A stretch of DNA of 64,000 bases from Saccopteryx bilineata (GCF_036850765.1 NC_089492.1:183660106-183724105); one strand, 5' to 3'. Counted from the stretch's first letter, positions 25,291 to 38,734 are shown. The notes: a model not told the origin generated them from the sequence alone. Translations and numbers: made by a program.

Positions 25291-27340
25291 TCACACAGCA
25301 AGGGAGGGGCAGGCCCAGGCAGGACCCAGGGCTCCTGACTCCTGCACCGGGACTCTTCAAGGACTCAGATGGGATGGGGTTATTATTCCTTGAGTTACCT
25401 CCAGGCCTATCCAGATGGACAGCCAGTGTGGCTAGGCTTCTCTTTCATAAACATCGCAGTGTCTTGGTCTTTATAAGCAGCTGTCCTTCTGTGGGTGTGG
25501 GTGTCCATTGAGCATTTCCCCACATCTGTCCTACTTCTCACATCAGGTGACAGAAATCTTACACAAAGATTTTGTCTTATTTTGGATTTGTGAGTCCACA
25601 TCTGTGTGTCAAACTGTGTGCTCTCTGAAATATGTATGGGTTTGTGAAGATTTTTATATACATGTATTTCAGACACAAAACAGTGTATATGCAAGCTCTA
25701 GGTTATGCAGGTATGGGAAGGTGTTGACTAATGAGGTCAGAGGAGGCTCTGTCCCTCAAGAAGGTGAAATGAAAGGTCAGCCCAGCCAGGCTGGTATTAC
25801 GCCAGGGTGGCTCGGGATGGGCCTCTGGATGGGTCTGCGGAGCGGGGACGAGACACGTGAGAAGAGAACTCATCCTTATTTATGCCTCTCCCAATGTCCC
25901 CCCCTGGCACCCTCTTTTGCTCTTTAACAACATGAGGCTGACGTTTCTAGTCTCTCTTCCTGTCACTAGGGTCACTTCCTCTGGTGGCCTTTTGTTAGGA
26001 TGCTGTCGATTCATGTTTAAGCAATATTATTTAAAAGCAATGTTTCCTTCAAGCCCTAGACTGCATTTACTTCTATTAATAGAAGATGCAGTCAGATAGC
26101 ATCTCACCACAAAGGCCCACAAACAAGCCACACAAGGGGCACAGCCACTCTGGCCACCTGATTCTTACCATGCAGCGGCCGTTCACACTCACTGGGGCCA
26201 GGGCGCAGAACTTGCTGCCAACCGGCCCACACGGGCAAGCACGACTAGATGCCCGCCTGCTGGTATTAAATGGGATGGTGTTGTGTCTGCAAGGCAGGAC
26301 CAGTGCAGCCACAGTTCCCTCCTGGCCAGCGTTGAGAAGATCAGGGGATCAGAGGCCCCTAGGGCTGTGGCACGGGCCCACCTGCCTGGACCACATGCAG
26401 CTCTCCCTCAAGGTGGTTTTAGTTTGTCCCAGAGCAGCTCTGGTTTTCCTGGGATGGGACATTTCAGCATCAGTGCTGGCCCATCACAGGAAACCACATG
26501 GCTATGGCTCCCAGGCTCGACAGCCGGGATTGTTATAAACAAAAATGGTGGTCCAGCCTGACTAAGATATGAGTCTAGGGAGCTTCTGAACTATTATTAA
26601 AATACATAGAAACACTTAATGCTCCTCATATTTACACCAGATAAAGGAGGATTTCTATTCAAAATCCCCAGTGCATGTTGCTTAGGACTAGCAAGATTTA
26701 CTCCAGGGTTTTGGACAAAAGATACTCTTTTCAAAGTGTTCCATGACATGAGAAAGGTTGTCAAGTATGGAATTATAGTTCATTTTTCTGGAAATCATGA
26801 CCTGGATTTTACTAATAGACTGTCAACGGCAGAGTCTGGAGTGAAGAGACAACCGAATGCTAGCTCTGAACATCAAGGTCTAGTTTTCTTGTCCGAATCC
26901 CATGGGAATGCAAGACACGAGCTCTCCAAGTCAATAGGCACTGCGCCCAAGTGCTGAGGGAAGGAGTGGGGGCACTGACTTCTGCTGGGAGGGTCTCAGT
27001 TTGTGTGTGAACCAACTAACCTATGCTTGTCAGGACTCTGTGTGAGCTTGGGCTTGTGCCCCTGCTATGTAGGTCTTAGGAGATGTCCCTTTAGTTTGTG
27101 GCTGGTTATAGTCATCAGGGCATGTGACCCAAGGTCATTCCTCAGATACTGAGGAAGTGATCTTTGTGGCCAAAGTTGGCTTTCTAGGGATGATGCATGG
27201 GAAGAAGTGGTAGGGAGCAAGGGTTGCTGGCACTGTGTATCAATCGATGGCAGCAATAATATCATTTGCTACCAAATTCTCAACAGAAAAGTAAATTGAG
27301 ACCCAAATTTCAGTATTAATATCACCTGACCCAAGTAGAT

Positions 27341-27430
27341 TCCTCCCTCCCTCCCTCCCTCCCTTCCTTCCTTCCTTCCTTCCTTCCTGCCTTCCTTCCT
27401 TCCTTCCTTCCTCCCTTCCTTCCTTCCTTT
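27341..27430. repeat. (CTCC)n/(TTCC)n polypyrimidine microsatellite
   Basis: About 90 bases of uninterrupted pyrimidine on the + strand apart from a single G, made of CTCC then TTCC units. In the PHACTR1 transcript it is a polypurine run. Confidence 0.95.
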
Positions 27431-28762
27431 CTCACATCTATTTATCCATTTATCTCATTTTATTTGGAAGGAGAAGGCAGTCATTTATTAAAAGAGCATA
27501 ATTTTTAGGTGAGTATTGATTTGACTGAAGAAAATAACTGGTCTGTTGCTATCAGCATTGGCTGCTGTATTTGATTTTTCCTACTAGTACATTAAAATTA
27601 ATAAAACTGTACTAAGGAAGTCCTTGGGCTGAGGGTCACTGAAAAGCAGCCACCACCACTGGCATATGGTCTCAGTATGATAAAGGCCCCAGAGAAAAAG
27701 AACTTGCCCAGAGTCAGGAGGTGGTGTGGGTTCCTTACCTGCTGGCAAGTCTACATTGCTGTGGACAAAAAGATGCGAAAGCTTCTTCTCTCCCTTCAAA
27801 CAGTTATCCCTTCACTTCAACTCATTATTTCTAATTTCCCAAGCCAGTGCCGGGAAGGGAAAGGTGGAAATTACAAGGCAGTGTTCTTGGGGAGGAAGGA
27901 CAGGAAGCCAGGAGGAGGAAGAGGCCTTTCTCTTGTGTTGGAGAACTGCAGAAACCTGGGCCTTTTCACAGTCCTGTCCCTCATGCAACCCTCCCCAGGG
28001 GGGACAGGGTGGGCTGGAGCCCTCCTCCCTCTCCTCCCTGACAAATCACGCAATTAGTCAAGTTTTTCTCTACAAAATTATATACTCTTTTTAAAGGGAT
28101 AAGAATGAGATGGATGTTTAAGCATTTTCCTCTTACCAGTTTTTAGAAGCACTAAAGTTTAGAAGAATTTTCATGTACCAGCAATCAGCTCCAATGAACT
28201 TTATGAAAATTGTATGAAAAAATTTTTTCTGAACTGTCTAGATCTTTCTGTTTCAGAAATGAGCAATCACAATCATTTCAAGTTCACACTTACAACAGTT
28301 CACGCACCCTATACCCACCCTCCTCATTACTCAGTCTCAGGACAAAAGGTGCCCTGCACCCAAAGACTGCTTGGTCTTGAGAATGGAAAGAATCAGACCG
28401 AGACTGGGTTAAGTAAGGTCACTAGCTCCTATTATAGTTCCTCCCAGGGTGAGCTGGCCTGCCATTGGCCTTTCAGGCACTTGTCCTACTATTTTTAATG
28501 GGGGTGGCATTTACTTGTCTCTAGAAGTTTGAGATGCTCTGAGAGAAGAGTGTTGAGAAATACAAGTCATCACCTTAATAATTGGTATGATATTTATGGT
28601 ATTTTAGGATTTTGGAATTTCTTCTTTTGCATAATATTTCTGGGGAGAAAAAATTCATTTATAAACTTTTTAAAAATTAATTTTAATGGGACTCTTAACT
28701 ATCTTGAGATTTAAGAATCTTTCAAGATGGTCACTGTAGGAGGCTGATTAAAACTGCTCTCA

Positions 28763-29101
28763 GCCTGACCAGGCGGTGGCGCAGTGGATAGAGCATCGGA
28801 CTGGGATGCCGAGGACCCAGGTTCGAGACCTCGAGGTCCCCAGCTTGAGCGTGGGCTCATCTGGTTTGAGCAAAAAGCTCACCAGCTTGGACCCAAGGTC
28901 GCTGGCTCTAGCAAGGGGTCACTCGGTCTGCTGAAGGCCCGCAGTCAAGGCACATATGAGAGAGCAATCAATGAACAACTAAGGTGTCGCAATGCGCAAT
29001 GAGAAACTGATGATTGACTGCTTCTCATCTCTCCATTCCTGTCTGTCTGTCCCTGTCTATCCCTCTCTCTGACTCTCTCTCTGTCTCTGAAAAAAAAAAA
29101 A
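28763..29101 (+). repeat. SINE (GCCTGACCAGG type), forward, with 13-bp target duplication
   Basis: AAAACTGCTCTCA at 28750-28762 is repeated at 29102-29114. Head GCCTGACCAGGCGGTGGCGC with intact A and B boxes (CCAGGTTCGAGACC); poly(A) tail. Inserted in a PHACTR1 intron, opposite to the gene. Confidence 0.95.
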
Positions 29102-29285
29102 AAAACTGCTCTCATAAGACAGAATATAATATTATATCTTGTGTGTCATCAATTAATTAAATTTGTCAACATCCTCCAAGAATAGCCTCAGATAAGAGTT
29201 TATTATAAAGAGGCCACTTATGCAGAATTAAAGCCATTTGAGTCTATAGTGCATTGTCAAGCCATCTATTTTAGGGGTTAAATGT

Positions 29286-29328
29286 GTGTGTATATATATA
29301 TATATATAAATTTATATATATAAATTCT
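29286..29328. repeat. (TG)(TA)n AT-rich microsatellite
   Basis: gtgtgtgtatatatatatat followed by imperfect TA units in a PHACTR1 intron. Confidence 0.9.
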
Positions 29329-29811
29329 AGCTTTATGTCTTTTTTCTAAGTGGTTTTCAAACATCCTCAAGAAGTTTATCAGTACTTTAGGCTTTTTCTT
29401 AATTCAGTACTCCAAATTGGATTTAGCATAATAAAGTCAAATAGCTTTTAGTTAATATAGTCAAGCAAAAAAAATTCTTATGTTCCCAAGGTCATAGCAA
29501 ATAAATATGACATACTTGAGCTGCTGATTTGGACGAGCTTCCAACTGCTTGATGGGGTAATAGTACATTTTTTAAAATAAAATATTCACTATGATTGAAA
29601 ATATAATGCACTTGACATCAAGTTGCTTGAGGGCAGGTGAATGTCACAAAATAAGTAACATAGAACGTCACCAAAGGACTGAAGTTCACGCAGCTGATCT
29701 GCCCATGGTCTCCTGGAGAGGTCCTGGAGAGTCATAGCTGCACACTCTGACAGTAGAGACGGAAACACGGATGTCGCTTCCCATGAGCCAGCAGCTGCAA
29801 GGCCCCTGCGG

Positions 29812-29825
29812 CCAGCAGAGGGCAC
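29812..29825 (+). promoter_or_regulatory. CTCF-like motif CCAGCAGAGGGCAC
   Basis: A full match to the CTCF core consensus CCASYAGRKGGCRS, not inside a recognised SINE. It lies 56 bp into the intron after the PHACTR1 linker exon (29881-29942). Binding is not shown by sequence alone. Confidence 0.45.
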
Positions 29826-29880
29826 AGGAGTGGAAGGCAGCCAGCCTCCCCTGTCCCAGCTCATGGGAGGACTTTCTCAC

Positions 29881-29942
29881 CTTTCGAGTGAGCCTCCTCT
29901 TGATCTCTCTTTTCTCCTCTTGCTCCTCTTGTTCATTACGAG
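29881..29942 (-). CDS. PHACTR1: PHACTR1 exon encoding basic linker between RPEL2 and RPEL3
   Basis: This 62-nt exon follows the acceptor TTTCTTTCAG and ends AAG|GTGAGA. Its first two bases complete a Pro codon (C|CT) begun in the upstream exon; the next 20 codons read RNEQEEQEEKREIKRRLTRK. The acidic start and basic KREIKRRLTRK end lie between RPEL2 and RPEL3. Basic stretches here serve in the family as nuclear import signals masked by actin. The exon ends in phase 0 and joins directly to [10 protein letters not shown] at 25179. Confidence 0.96.
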
Positions 29943-32900
29943 CTGAAAGAAACATTGAAGATGCTTTTGGTTTTGCCAACAGTGCTGCTCACAGGAGCAC
30001 ACTTGGAGGCTTCGAGGCTCTAGTCCAAGTACCTCACAGTTTGAAAGGGGAAGAGAAAGCTTTTTCCCACCCCAGCCATACTTCTGCCTGTGCGGACACT
30101 TTCCAAACAGCCTGCCTTGCTTCATTCAAATTGGTGGCTAGCAGGATGACCTTCTTACTTTGTTTTCTTTACATCACACGAGGTTTTGAGTCTCCAGGCA
30201 GAAAGGCTGGGAGAGAAATGTGGCTTACAAGGCAAGGACGTAGGTCCTGAAAGAGTGGGGGTGCTGTCAGCAGCGACAGGGGCATGTGGGGAGAGGGGAA
30301 GCTCCCTTCTTTGGACAAGAGTTGGGCCTCACTCAGCACTGCCTCTAGCTTCACGGTGGCTGCAGGGGGCTCATTGTGATACGGTGTCTGGGGCATTATG
30401 GGAGGGCTGGCCCTGCCCTCGGTGGGATGCTTGTCACCTGTGAGACAACAGAAACAAGGTAAGGCTAACACTGAATGCAAGCCTGGCTGCATGGGGAGGA
30501 ATTTCAGAACACTCACCTTTCTCAAACTCTGACTCCATTAATTCTTTGACTCTTCCAAGAAATCCACAGCGCATGTGTGAGGCCAGAATGTGGAATACAA
30601 TGGCCTGCGTTTAGACTTTTAAGGAGTGTCTTAGAAGAGCAGGTTCTGGAGCCTAAACGTTGCCAGCTTAATGTGGGGGGAGACTGACTCATCAGATGTT
30701 TAGAGAACCGCAGGTAAGAGGGTCTGGGGAAGGGAGCAGAGATTTGGAAGGCAGAAAACTTGGGCTTATTTCTCCTTTTGCGCTAACCGAATGACCTTGG
30801 ATATATCCATTTTCTTCTGGGCCTTGGAATGGATGCATAGATATAAGCATAACATTGGCTAAACTCATGAAAGTCGAAGGAGGCCTCTGACTCTCCCCAC
30901 TAAATTTCTGATGGCATTAGTGAAAGGCAGCTGCTCCAGTGTGATTTTTGGCACAGGGCACACTGAGTGCCCCGGATATCCATTCTCTCAGTTTGAAATC
31001 ACCAGTGTTAAATTATGTTTCAATAACTAAAATTAATATACTGTATGAGTGCACACTTGCAATTCAGTTGTTATGGAATAGGACAGATTTTTAAAAGAGG
31101 GAAGCCCCTGTGCACAGGAGTGGGATTTCATCCTGCCCCTCCTCATCAGCCCTGACAGCAGCAACCACAGACAGCTGACACCCATTGAAAGTGGCAACAC
31201 CTCCTGTGGAAGGGACTAACTAAGGCAGTTCAGAGTGGGACTCAGGCCCCTGGGCGACACCTGCAGGGGCACAATTTGGCTGCCTGTGCAGATCAGGATC
31301 GTGTATGGGGGCAGCACTAGAAATGCCCATGGCCTGCTGGGGGCCAAGGTCGCCAGAGGTCTCCCCTATAGCTTGTTCCACAGTGTCCCAGACCCCACCC
31401 CCCACGGGAGCTCCTTACTTAGATTTAAAGATCCTATCTCCCTTTCAGAGTTACTTTAAAAGTGCAAATCTCTTTTGGATAAAAACCGATTCAACTAGTC
31501 AGCCATTCATATCTTAGTATGAACTAATCTATCGGAGACAAGTTGGGAGACCTGAGCCGGCTGCAGTGTGGGTGGGTGGAGGGAAGGCGAGGTCTAGGTG
31601 GGGTGACAGGTGCCTAGGAGGCAGCGCGAGGTACTTGGTCGAAGTGTACCAACTCACAGAATGTTAGGGCCACCAGGGGCCCAAGAAGCCACCTCATCTA
31701 CCACTCTTAGTTTGTAAATGAGGATGTGAAAGCCTCATCTACAACAGCAGAGCTAAATAGCTGCTCTCACAGACACACACTGCTAATGAGTTAGACAAAC
31801 AGCCCAGCTCTGTTTTCTTTCTAGAAGACACTGCATCTTGCTGCCTCATGTTTTGCCTGGGGTCAGCCCTCCTCATTACTGGTTATGGTGCTCGGAGGCT
31901 AGTCAGGGTTTCCTTACCCGACAGGCCTTTCCATGCCACGGGTGCCGCCTTCTCTGCTCAAGCTTGGACCGGACATCTCCTGTGTGCATTTCTTAAGTCC
32001 CTTTCAGGGATGGGGCCCCAAGACCACCTATGGAATCTATACCTTTAGTTCAAATCCATTTACAAACCCAGGGCAATGTTTCCCCAGGCTAATAATATCA
32101 AGGCAACTCAACTGGGCAACTGGGAGGAGAGGCGAGGCAGACATCACCCTGTGCCGATCATGCGCTCCGAGTGCACAGTGTGTCACTGGCTGCTGAACAG
32201 AGCGCACCTTGTGTCCAGGGCTGGGTAGGGCAGGGCTGCAGGTCGGACTTGGGCTCCCACGCCTGGAGCCCTGTTGCCCCTGCGTACCTTCTCTAGCCCT
32301 TGGAGAAATGGCACCTCCACAAGTTCAAGCTCAGAAAACACGTTTCAGAACAACTCGTTTGAGGGCGATTTCTTATTCCATTAAAAATGTCTTGTTTCAC
32401 AATCAGATTGGAAACAAACAAAAAATTAGAAAGAAAAGAGAAAGAAAGAAAAACACATTTAGGAAAACAATGTTCTAGAAGGCAAGGAAAAAATAAAAAA
32501 CAAGAAAAATGAGTTTATTTCAGAAAAGTTTTGGAACTGCAAAATGATCAATTTGCTTGAATCTGGTCAAGTAGTTCTTTAATTTGCAGCTATTGGAACA
32601 GGACAAGAAGGAAGAGGAAATAGAAGAAACCATGGAAAAAATCTTTTAAGCTACTTTGGTCTCCTGAATCTGAGCCCCTAGGTTTATTTGACATGAGCAA
32701 CTGTCTCTAAGATTTGAATATTTTTCTGGATAGCAATACGAATCCAATACAAGGGGCCAGCCTGTGGTCCCCCAGGGATCTGGGTAAGCAAGGAGTGACA
32801 CCACTGCCTCAGGAAGCCAAAGATGAGCGGAAGATCTGACACCTTCTCTTTCCCCAAACCCTCACCTCTACCCAGGGAAGAACTATTGAATAGTTTCTGA

Positions 32901-34597
32901 AACCTGAACAACCCCCCAGAAGTTTTTAGGTTCTTTGAGTTTAGGGAGTCAGGTGGGGAGGCCACAAGTCTAGTCTGGTCCTGCCTACAGATTCCTTCAG
33001 AAGACAACAGGTGTCTGTTCGCCTGTGTGTGGGTGAAGGGTTAGAGGGGGAAGGAAGCACGTTTACCTGATTTGTGACCTTAGGAATAAATGCATGGCTT
33101 TCTGCTTTTCCTTCTCTCTGACAATGGAGAGTTTATAAATAGACCAGGTATTGGTTAGACAGCATACAGGCTAAATGCTTCCTTGACCATGGAAATCATC
33201 TGGGAAAGTTCTCACTCTGTTTTATAGCCTATACAGCTTAGAAACCTTAATGGGCATACCTTGGTTGAAAATATACACATAAGTTCCTAGAGACCAAGGA
33301 AATATGTGAGGTACACTCAAGACTGAGGAAGGCCAATCCTAAAAATAACACCGACTGACCGAGAGGCAGAGGTGGGGAAATCGTGTCTCGCTTGGCACAG
33401 GGGAGGCAGGGTATCTGTGATGACAAACTTCACACAGGTGGGTGCTCTGGAGGGGCTGCCCACCCACACACTTCCCACCACCGCCTGCCCAGGGCACATT
33501 CAACAGCTCACCCTCAAAAAACTCTGCCATGCCAACCGGGTCACAAGACAATAATGAGGAAGTTTAGAAAAGCAAAAGCAAAAACATTTCAGTTTGATGT
33601 ACGTGGAAACAGCCACCAACGCTGACTGAGGCTTCACGTGATTTGAGTGTGTCTGTGCCTGAGCACACATGCACAGCATAGCATTTCTATGAAATTCTGC
33701 ATAGCACGGAGTTCTCTTTTCTGGAGAGAAATTAGAAGGGGATGTGAGTGTGGGAAGAAAGAGTCATGAATTAAACTAAATATATTATTTGTTGACCATC
33801 TTGAGGAAAGTGTGGGTGAGAATGGTAGTCATGAAGAAGCAGAATGTGAGCAAAGGTTTTGCTTTTTAATTATTCAATTATCTCCCACTAAATTGAGATG
33901 TACTAGTGCCCATGAGACACTTGATTTCTTTTACTTTTATATACATATATATAATATATATATTATATACAATATAAATATATATTAAGCACCAACTGAG
34001 TTGTACATATTTAAACATCTCTATGTCCCAACCCAACAAAAGACTCATTTATTTTTCTCTCCACAGCCACAGTGACAGTGAGTTTTTCTTGAACAAGAGC
34101 ACCAGGCAGGTTTGCCATTAGCCTGCTGTGGGGGGTCCTGAGAAACGAACACTGCAGCCAGCCAGCTGCTGTGCCAAGTCATGGTTTCTAGTCCCAGGTT
34201 GCAAATGGCTGTGTGCCTCATTTTTGCCTTCAGTAGAGTAGTATTTGCAGTGTTTACGCCACCTTTGGTTGAAAGGTGACACTAATGCTCCTCAGAATCA
34301 CTGAATAATAAGTTGTCATACAGTCATTGTCCAGCTGCTCTCTGAATTTACAACCCATGACAGGGAAGTGGCTGGGGATGGTTGGGGTACTTGTAAGGAG
34401 TGAAACAGATTAGAATTTGCCCTTTTTTCGGGGAGCTTGTCTCGGATATTCTGACACACAAGGATGAGCCTCTGCCATCACAGACATTCCCAGTCATGTC
34501 CACACAGGCTCAAGGGACAGACGTTGTGGCCTACAATTAAATCATAACTAAAGATACCACAAAAACATCAGGAATTGCCACTGGCTTAGTTACTTAC
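29943..34597 (-). other. PHACTR1: PHACTR1 intron
   Basis: Intron between the RPEL2 exon and the linker exon, 4.66 kb. It is poor in young SINEs. A MIR-like scrap lies at about 30775-30870 and an AT-rich (TA)n region at about 33940-33985. The 107-codon frame at 32684-33007 (minus) starts with an ATG but has no splice context or family I recognise. Confidence 0.85.
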
Positions 34598-34653
34598 GTT
34601 TCAAAATGTTCCTCTGCTCCAGTTCCTCTGCAGTCGGCCTCTGACTCAGCCGC
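34598..34653 (-). CDS. PHACTR1: PHACTR1 exon encoding RPEL2
   Basis: This 56-nt exon follows the acceptor TTTTTTCCACAG and ends AAAC|GTAAGTA. The first G completes a codon from an upstream exon outside the recognised set; 18 codons follow: RLSQRPTAEELEQRNILK, then one base of Pro. RPTAEEL is the RPEL actin-binding core. All 18 residues agree with human PHACTR1 as I remember it (about 465-482). The upstream exon, expected to end with ...KLTR and to carry RPEL1, was not found in the window. Confidence 0.96.
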
Positions 34654-35804
34654 CTGTGGAAAAAATCCAGAAAAAGTTTTTGGACCATACCATATCCTCT
34701 TTGGGTCATTAATCTCACCGGCCCTTGTGGATACATGAGGCAGAGCCAGTGGCTGGAGCTCTTGTTCCATCCTGGGCTCTGAAAGACTGACTCTCACCAC
34801 CAACGCCCCCTCAGTTCCTCAATTTCAACTCCAGGAAAGGCGCCATACGTCATGTCACGGCGAGTGACCTCCTCCTTCCTCCCTTCAGGCCCCTCCCCAG
34901 CCCTGCTCCTCCAGGGCCTCCAGGCAAGTGGCCTTCTCTTCACAGAAGTCCTTTTCTTTCCTCGTGGCCTCCTAACTTCGGGACCTTGGCCTCTGCCTTG
35001 TTTCTCACCATGTCTGTGCAGACCCAGTTAGAACGTGAAGAGGCTCATAGGCCCAGGGAGATGCAAGATGCTTGTATGTTCGCAAAGAACAATAGCTGCT
35101 CTTCTTCTGTCCCCACCCATCACCACCCAACCTTATTAGCCATGGAATGACAAGTGAACTGGAACAGAAGTGACCACTCCTGTGGCCGGGCACATTATTT
35201 AGCCACAGCAAGTAAAACACAGCAAGGACATGAGCTATGTTGTAACAGCAGGGGGAGGGGCAGACAATGGGGGCACCATGCAATGACAGAAGTCACCAGG
35301 GAATGGGAAGGGCACCAAAGGGGAGAACTACATCCTTGTATGGTGGCAGAATGTTCCAGGAATGGTCACAAGCACAGTGGGCCTCAGCATTCACAGAGAC
35401 ATCTGAATTTTTGAAGCTCTTGGAAATTGTAACAACCCCGCAACTATTCAGCATCCGGCAGCGCCCATTGCAATGAGGTGTGTCAAATAAGTGTGGAAGG
35501 AGTTGAAGCTTCTCCAAGTCTTCCTTGGAACCTGTAGTGTATGAGGAGAACTCTCCTCGTAGGAGAGGTTCTAGTCCCTCCCCAACTATTGGCAACTGGT
35601 GTCTGTAGTTGGCAAGACTTTACATTGGAGAATCTGAAGAGAGACCTAGATATAAGTGTAAATATTCTAAATTCAATGCTTAATGCCACTTGCAGTTCTC
35701 TTCATTGCACTGGGCCAGGAAACAGCTGACTCTGTGATACTCCAATATCATGACCACATATGCTGCAGACAACTAGGAATGGGCTTCAACGCCAGAGAAA
35801 GACT

Positions 35805-35806
<2 letters not shown>

Positions 35807-35856
<50 letters not shown>

Positions 35857-36169
35857 AAACAGAGAGAGTGAGTCAGAGAGAGGGATAGATAGGGACAGAC
35901 AGGAACGGAGAGAGATGAGAAGCATCAATCATCAGTTTTTCGTTGGGACACCTTAGTTTTTCATTGATTGCTTTCTCCTATGTGCCTTGACCATGGGCCT
36001 TCAGCAGACCGAGTAACCCCTTGCTTGAGCCAGTGACCTTGGGCTCAAGCTGGTGAGCTTTGCTCAAACCAGATGAGCCTGTGCTCAAGCTGGCGACTTC
36101 GGGGTCTCGAACCTGGGTCCTCTGCATCCCAGTCCAATGCTCTGCCTACTGCGCCACCACCTGGTCAGG
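35807..36169 (-). repeat. SINE (GCCTGACCAGG type), reverse, with target duplication
   Basis: Flanked by CCAGAGAAAGACTTT (35792-35806) and a near-copy from 36170. It begins with a long (TTTA)n tail and ends ccacctggtcagg. Confidence 0.93.
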
Positions 36170-36296
36170 CCAGAGAAAAACTTTTTGGTCAGTACCCTGG
36201 AAACTGCTAGAAAGTATTCCAAAGTATTTTAAGTTTATAGCTACACATTTTGGAAATTCAAAATCTTGGAGGTTGTAAATTTGGACTCAGTAATCT

Positions 36297-36485
36297 TTTT
36301 TTTTTAAATTTTTCCATTGATTTGAGAGAGAGAGGGAGAGAGAAGCATCAATAGGCTGTTCTGCTTAGTTGTTTCATTTAGTTGTGCACTCACTGATTGC
36401 TTCTTGTATGTGCTGGCTGGGAATTGAACACGCAACCTTGGTGCACTGCTACAACGCTTTATCTCCTGAGCCACCCAACCAGGGC
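36297..36485 (-). repeat. Older Ves-like SINE, reverse
   Basis: Flanked by diverged direct repeats ggactcagtaatctt and ggactcagcagtctt. ttttccattgatttgagaga and gagccacccaaccagggct mark the family. Confidence 0.88.
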
Positions 36486-37309
36486 TGGACTCAGCAGTCT
36501 TGAGGTCCTTTCTAAACCAGCATTCTCATACTGCAGGAGGACTTTTGAGATCACACAGTGAACAAACTGGAGCCACAGGTCTGTAATGCAGCCACTTTGA
36601 ATGAGCTTCTTAGAGGCTCTGCCTCATCTCTCAATTATTTTCCCCAAAAATACTTGTTTCTCTTATAGAAAGGCACTGCTACCTGGATGGGACCACAAGG
36701 TAAAGCCCAGGTGTTAAATTAAGCTTGGATTTTTGGGATAATATGTTGTGAACAAGCCCTCCAGATTCAAGGTGGAGCTTGTGTCGGTGAAGCTGGGCCG
36801 GAATTTTGGAGTCTCATGCCCAAAAGTGTCTGCTTGTGCCCAGTGCCCTTCCTCTCCAGATACACTGCCTGGTTCTGTCTGGCACTTTGTTTTTCTTGCA
36901 GGTTATGTTTGGAGGGGACAAAACAATGAGTGACTCAACTATAACCAGAGAAAATTCTATTATTAACCAGGCAGGTTTTTAGTCAAGCACACATGATTTC
37001 TAATGAGGACCTTTATGTTTCATTTCTCTTGAAAGGATCTGAGAACCTCCAAGCTAACTATAGCTATAAAATGTTGCAAAGCCCTCCCAAAGGGCATGTA
37101 CTATAATGAGTTGTTTTGACTTTGGAAAGGAGCTTCAGTGGGTAAATGATATTGTGGCACCTAATGACAAGACACTAAACAGCACAGGTGTTAGGAGGTC
37201 TGGGTTCTAGTCTGGCTCTGTTATGAGCCTATTTTCCTTGGACAAAGTCTGGGATGCTGCTGGGCCTCTGTTCTTTTTTTTTTGCAAATAATAAATATAA
37301 TATGTTACT

Positions 37310-37520
37310 TCCAATTCAATGCTTAAAATGCATAGGCATGGTTTTAAGAACTGAATGCATGCTAATTCATTTAATCTTCAGAGCAGTCCTTTGAGGTAGT
37401 ATGTACTATCATTTCCAATGTACAAATGGAAACACTGAGGCACAGAAAGTTGCATACTTTGCCCCAGGTCACATGGTTAGCGCATGACAGCATCAGGACT
37501 AAAATCCAGGCATTCTCTTA
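37310..37520 (-). repeat. MIR SINE, reverse, cut by the solo LTR
   Basis: ctaattcatttaatcttcag, aacactgaggcacagaaagt and ccaggtcacatggttagcgc form a reverse MIR that ends at the LTR at 37526. Confidence 0.8.
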
Positions 37521-37525
37521 ACCAG

Positions 37526-37980
37526 TGTATTAGCTTCCTATTGCTGCTGTAATGAAGTAGCATGAATTTAGTGGCTTAAAAGCAACCAAATTTTATCATC
37601 TTACAGTTGTGGTGGTCAGAAATCCAAAATAAATTTCATTGGGTAAAAAATCAGGAGTTATAAAGAAGTTCCTTCTGGAAGAAGGGGAGGATCTGTCCCC
37701 TTGCCATTTTCAGCTTTGAGAGGCTTCCTGCATCCCTGTGTATTTTCCAGACCAGCAGTGCATCACCTTCCGCCTCTCTCTAACTTTTCCCCTCCTGCCT
37801 ACTCCTATAAGAACCCTGTGATTACACTGGGCTCACCAGGAAATAGCGAATAACCTCATCTCAATATCTTTAACTTAATCACAGCTAAAAAGTCTCTTTG
37901 CTATCAAAGGTTACATGTTCCTGTGTTTCGGGATTACAATATGGACATCTTTTGGGGGGAGCGATAGTCTGTCCACTACA
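37526..37980 (-). mobile_element. Ancient solo LTR, ERVL-MaLR type suspected
   Basis: It starts TGTATTAGCTTCCTATTGCT and ends ...CCACTACA, i.e. TG...CA borders, 455 bp, with flanking accag/accat as a likely 5-bp duplication. The sequence is the well-known mammalian repeat with gtggcttaaaa and ttaacttaatcaca motifs. It is the same family as 63165-64000 in the opposite orientation. The subfamily name is not certain. No internal viral genes are present. It interrupts a MIR. Confidence 0.75.
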
Positions 37981-38734
37981 ACCATAATACTTACTAGTCA
38001 GAAGTTTGCAAACTGATATCTGTTGCACTGCATGTGACTCTACAAGTTCTCCTTAGCATGCGCATTTGTTAGAGTGTTTCCTCCTGAATGCCTTTAGACA
38101 GGAGTGTGCGGTACCCGTAGCCCAGTCCCCAGCACTCACTCAGATAACACGTGTGTGAGCGCAGTGACACCTGTCCTGATTTCTCCTTTGCAATCACTGC
38201 CGGCCCCGGTGGGCTTCTGAGTTTGAGAGCCATGGTTGAAATCACCAAGTCATAAGAATCCTTATTTCTGTTTTCCTTCTTTCATCCACCCATTTACCTG
38301 ATATCAACTAAGGGCCCCATCACTGACAGTTCTTCAGGAGCTCACAGCTCTAAACCATGAGCAACAGGGATTAAAATTTGCATGTTAAAATTGGATCAAC
38401 AATCTTCGGGAGCTGGACTATAATAACACGTCCTCAACTTGATAAGTAAATTGGAGATGACTTAGACTTTCATGCAGTTTAAAGGCACCACAGATTCCTG
38501 CAGCATCTCAGCTTGGCCCTCTGGAGGGCTGACCAGATCAGGACATCTGTGGAAGCAGAGCTGGACACATGGCAAAATTGTGAAAGAGGTACTGTAGGAG
38601 TTCTGTCTCGAGCTTACCTCTTAGACCCTTCCTGCATCAAGTCCCTGGAGTCATGTCATCAGTCTTGCTTTATCTCATTCCCGCCCAGACCTGTTCTTAA
38701 AGACCAATGCTATCTACTCAGCCATGTTCAGATA

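Noticed and set aside
32684..33007. 107-codon minus frame
   Set aside because: Intronic, with no splice sites or family match; probably an old repeat or chance.
37526..37980. Endogenous retrovirus with genes
   Set aside because: Only an LTR is present; no gag, pol or env frame occurs nearby.
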